Shown here: positions 62,163 through 64,000 of the stretch, one piece after another
Layout: the number at the start of each line of letters is the position of its first letter
Position numbering within the stretch: position 1 is the first letter of the stretch
Origin: Echinococcus granulosus
Lineage: Eukaryota; Platyhelminthes; Cestoda; Cyclophyllidea; Taeniidae
Direction: 5' to 3'
Assembly: GCF_000524195.1 (NCBI RefSeq)
Contig: NW_020170404.1
Span: 407,436-471,435, forward strand
DNA: 64,000 bases
Notes under the pieces: model-generated
The model's input: the letters and a program-made list of their open reading frames with translations, nothing else
The model's database searches: none
Told to the model about the DNA's origin: nothing
Position numbers and translations under genes: made by a program

Positions 62163-63980
62163 TCCGAACAGTCATGCTCAGAGAGAGGCAGGGAGAGGCG
62201 TAGACAGAAATTAGGTTACACACACACACACACACACACACCCATATGCGCGCGTATATGTACGATACCCAAGTTGGAGGTATACACACACACACACTAA
62301 CAAACACGGTAGACAGGCGTGTCCATAAGTCGTGCCACGGAGCGATGACTGCGTCCCGATGATGGCTACTACTACCACTACTACCAGTGGTGATGCTGGA
62401 AGCAGCCAACGTACTACGGAACACAGCACTAACAGTTTTTTAGACAGCAGGAAGTGCAATGCATGGAAGTAGTGTGGGTAGCACTGCATTGTGCCGCATT
62501 TTGATGTTGTGTGTCAAAGTGGATTGCGTCAAACGCGCGGGCGACGTCGATAGACATGTGGAGTGGTAAAAGTATGCGCGTGGCGAGAGCGTTGGGTGGG
62601 ACATCCTACACACGCTGTTCAACATGTGCTTAGTGGCGTTGAAATTGCTCCACTCCTTCCCTCCTCTTCTCGCCTTTCACAGCATTCACGATTGACTTGT
62701 CTCAACTTGCTACTGTAGCAGCAGCTTAATTATTGACATACACCGGCCGCTTGAGGATTCGAAAAACAAAACTCACTATGTAGTCACGCGTTGAAGAAGA
62801 GTTGGGTCGCTTTAGGTTTCTCAATAAACACTGTCAAAAACACACGTGTGTACTTGTCGCATCGTCCGCTAAGGTAACGCGTCGTTGTAGCTCATAAATC
62901 CACCTTGTACTTCTTAGGCGTGAAGCAGTGTCGGCGTACCTTAAAATCGAGCCAAAAGAACATCTCCCCGAGAGGTTCCAATTCCAGCAAAACGGTTACT
63001 CTACCGGCTCAAGCATTCCACGGTGAATGTGAGAATCGACAATCCTTAGACTTCACTTTTTAGTACCGCAAAGAGAACAAAGAACAGAAGCGAAGCTAGA
63101 ATCGAAAGTTTAACTACTGACAAAAAGATCAATTCTGGAGTATTTCCTTAAGGTGGCAGTAAAAGTTGCCTGGAGACTTAGAGTAATAGTGTGTCACTTA
63201 CTTCCTTCGAATAGACTTAAACTCCCCGTTTGAAACTTGAGAAAAGATAGCTTCTAGACCCTTGTTTTTTCAAAGACAATGCAAATATTTGGAGGATAGG
63301 AAGCGTAGATAATGAGCCAGGATGAGTGATTAACTTGCCCATTTCATTGGCTGTGTTCCCCTCTCTCTCTCTCCCTCCATAGGGTGATGAGGCTTAGACC
63401 ATTGCTGTTACTCAGTAACTATGACGTTTAATTTCGCCTCGAGTTTGTAACGTCTCACCATTTCAGCCACTGCCTGTCCCTCCACAAACCAAGCTTCATA
63501 ATGGGGAAAGAAAAAGTATTGCATTTCTTATCCTACGCAAAGTAAAAATAAATTAACGAAATTCTCTTCACCAAGGGACGACGATTGACACCTATAATTT
63601 TTAATGAATTTAGGGTTACACAAATCACGCCGTTACAGACTGATTCATCAACAACGCCGGAGCAACGTAGCGCTCGAATAGTAGGAGTGGCAATGCGCGA
63701 ATAAAAGACTTCTAAAAGGGTACTTTTGTAAGAATTATGGCTTTACTCAAATTTTAAGATGTCAGTGTAACTCTCGTAACCATAAATCAAAAAGGCGGTA
63801 AATGGTGTTGAGCCTTAGAGACAACAAATTGCAGAACGATTTGCGCAGTTAACAGAGGGGGATAAATTTCTGTTATTATTACGTGGAGGTGACAAAAAGA
63901 GAGGAGAGAGCTGACGAACGCACTCAATCCCGCTCTCTTTCACACTTCTATTAAACAAATAGAGAAGGAAGGGAGATCAC
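60550..63980. other. Region upstream of the known zinc-finger exons
   Basis: Probably another intron of the zinc-finger gene. It holds the CA microsatellite at 62 kb and otherwise unique sequence without an exon I can support. Confidence 0.45.
62088..62160. repeat. (CA)n microsatellite
   Basis: A pure AC/CA run of 73 bases, with interrupted CA-rich sequence on its left (from about 62036). Smaller CA runs follow at about 62218-62241 and 62284-62297. Confidence 0.95.
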
Positions 63981-64000
63981 CTGGGAAGCATTTTTGCTCA
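63981..64000 (-). CDS. Possible 3' end of an upstream zinc-finger exon, cut by the window edge
   Basis: On the minus strand the first 20 bases of the window end read TTCCCAG before GTGATC, a fair donor at 63980. In the frame EQKCFP it ends in phase 1, which is exactly what the exon at 60549 requires. The evidence is only the donor and the phase. Confidence 0.3.

Noticed and set aside
61972..62424. 150-codon frame with poly(CV) and partners with poly(TH)
   Set aside because: Translation of the CA microsatellite, not a gene.

Overview
The window is eukaryotic and A+T-rich. It carries split genes with GT-AG introns, long introns and intergenic gaps, and dispersed repeats. The best reading is a parasitic flatworm, most likely a tapeworm (cestode). 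The reasons are many introns of only about 30-43 nt next to kilobase introns in the same genes, a roughly 1 kb non-coding LTR element of the TRIM type (such elements are known from taeniid cestodes), and animal-type proteins. Species cannot be fixed from sequence alone.

Layout. From 2.0 to 25.8 kb (minus strand) one gene of 11 coding exons encodes a 735-residue SLC16-type monocarboxylate transporter; I could rebuild it with every exon phase consistent. Its introns hold three TRIM copies and one solo LTR, all on the opposite strand. From 25.8 to 31.1 kb is mostly non-coding, with a possible 5' non-coding exon of the transporter near 29.05 kb and a fourth TRIM copy. At 31.1-31.5 kb (minus) lie the last exons of a COMM-domain protein resembling COMMD4. 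Then come RagA/B GTPase (33.3-34.6 kb, plus), a zinc metallopeptidase of the YIL108W type (34.7-36.5 kb, minus, convergent with RagA), COP9 signalosome subunit 2 (37.8-41.0 kb, plus), a possible tiny gene just behind it (41.1-41.5 kb, plus), the TFIIIB subunit BDP1 (42.1-47.6 kb, minus, 8 exons, 457 residues), a second solo LTR (48.2-48.4 kb), and the 3' part of a C2H2 zinc-finger gene with four fingers (51.2-60.5 kb, minus) that probably runs off the right edge.

The genes do not form one pathway. Several are core housekeeping functions: nutrient sensing by TORC1 (RagA), cullin deneddylation (CSN2), RNA polymerase III initiation (BDP1) and metabolite transport (MCT). Coordinates of splice sites were read by eye and checked by reading-frame phase; no alignment, HMM or transcript evidence was available.
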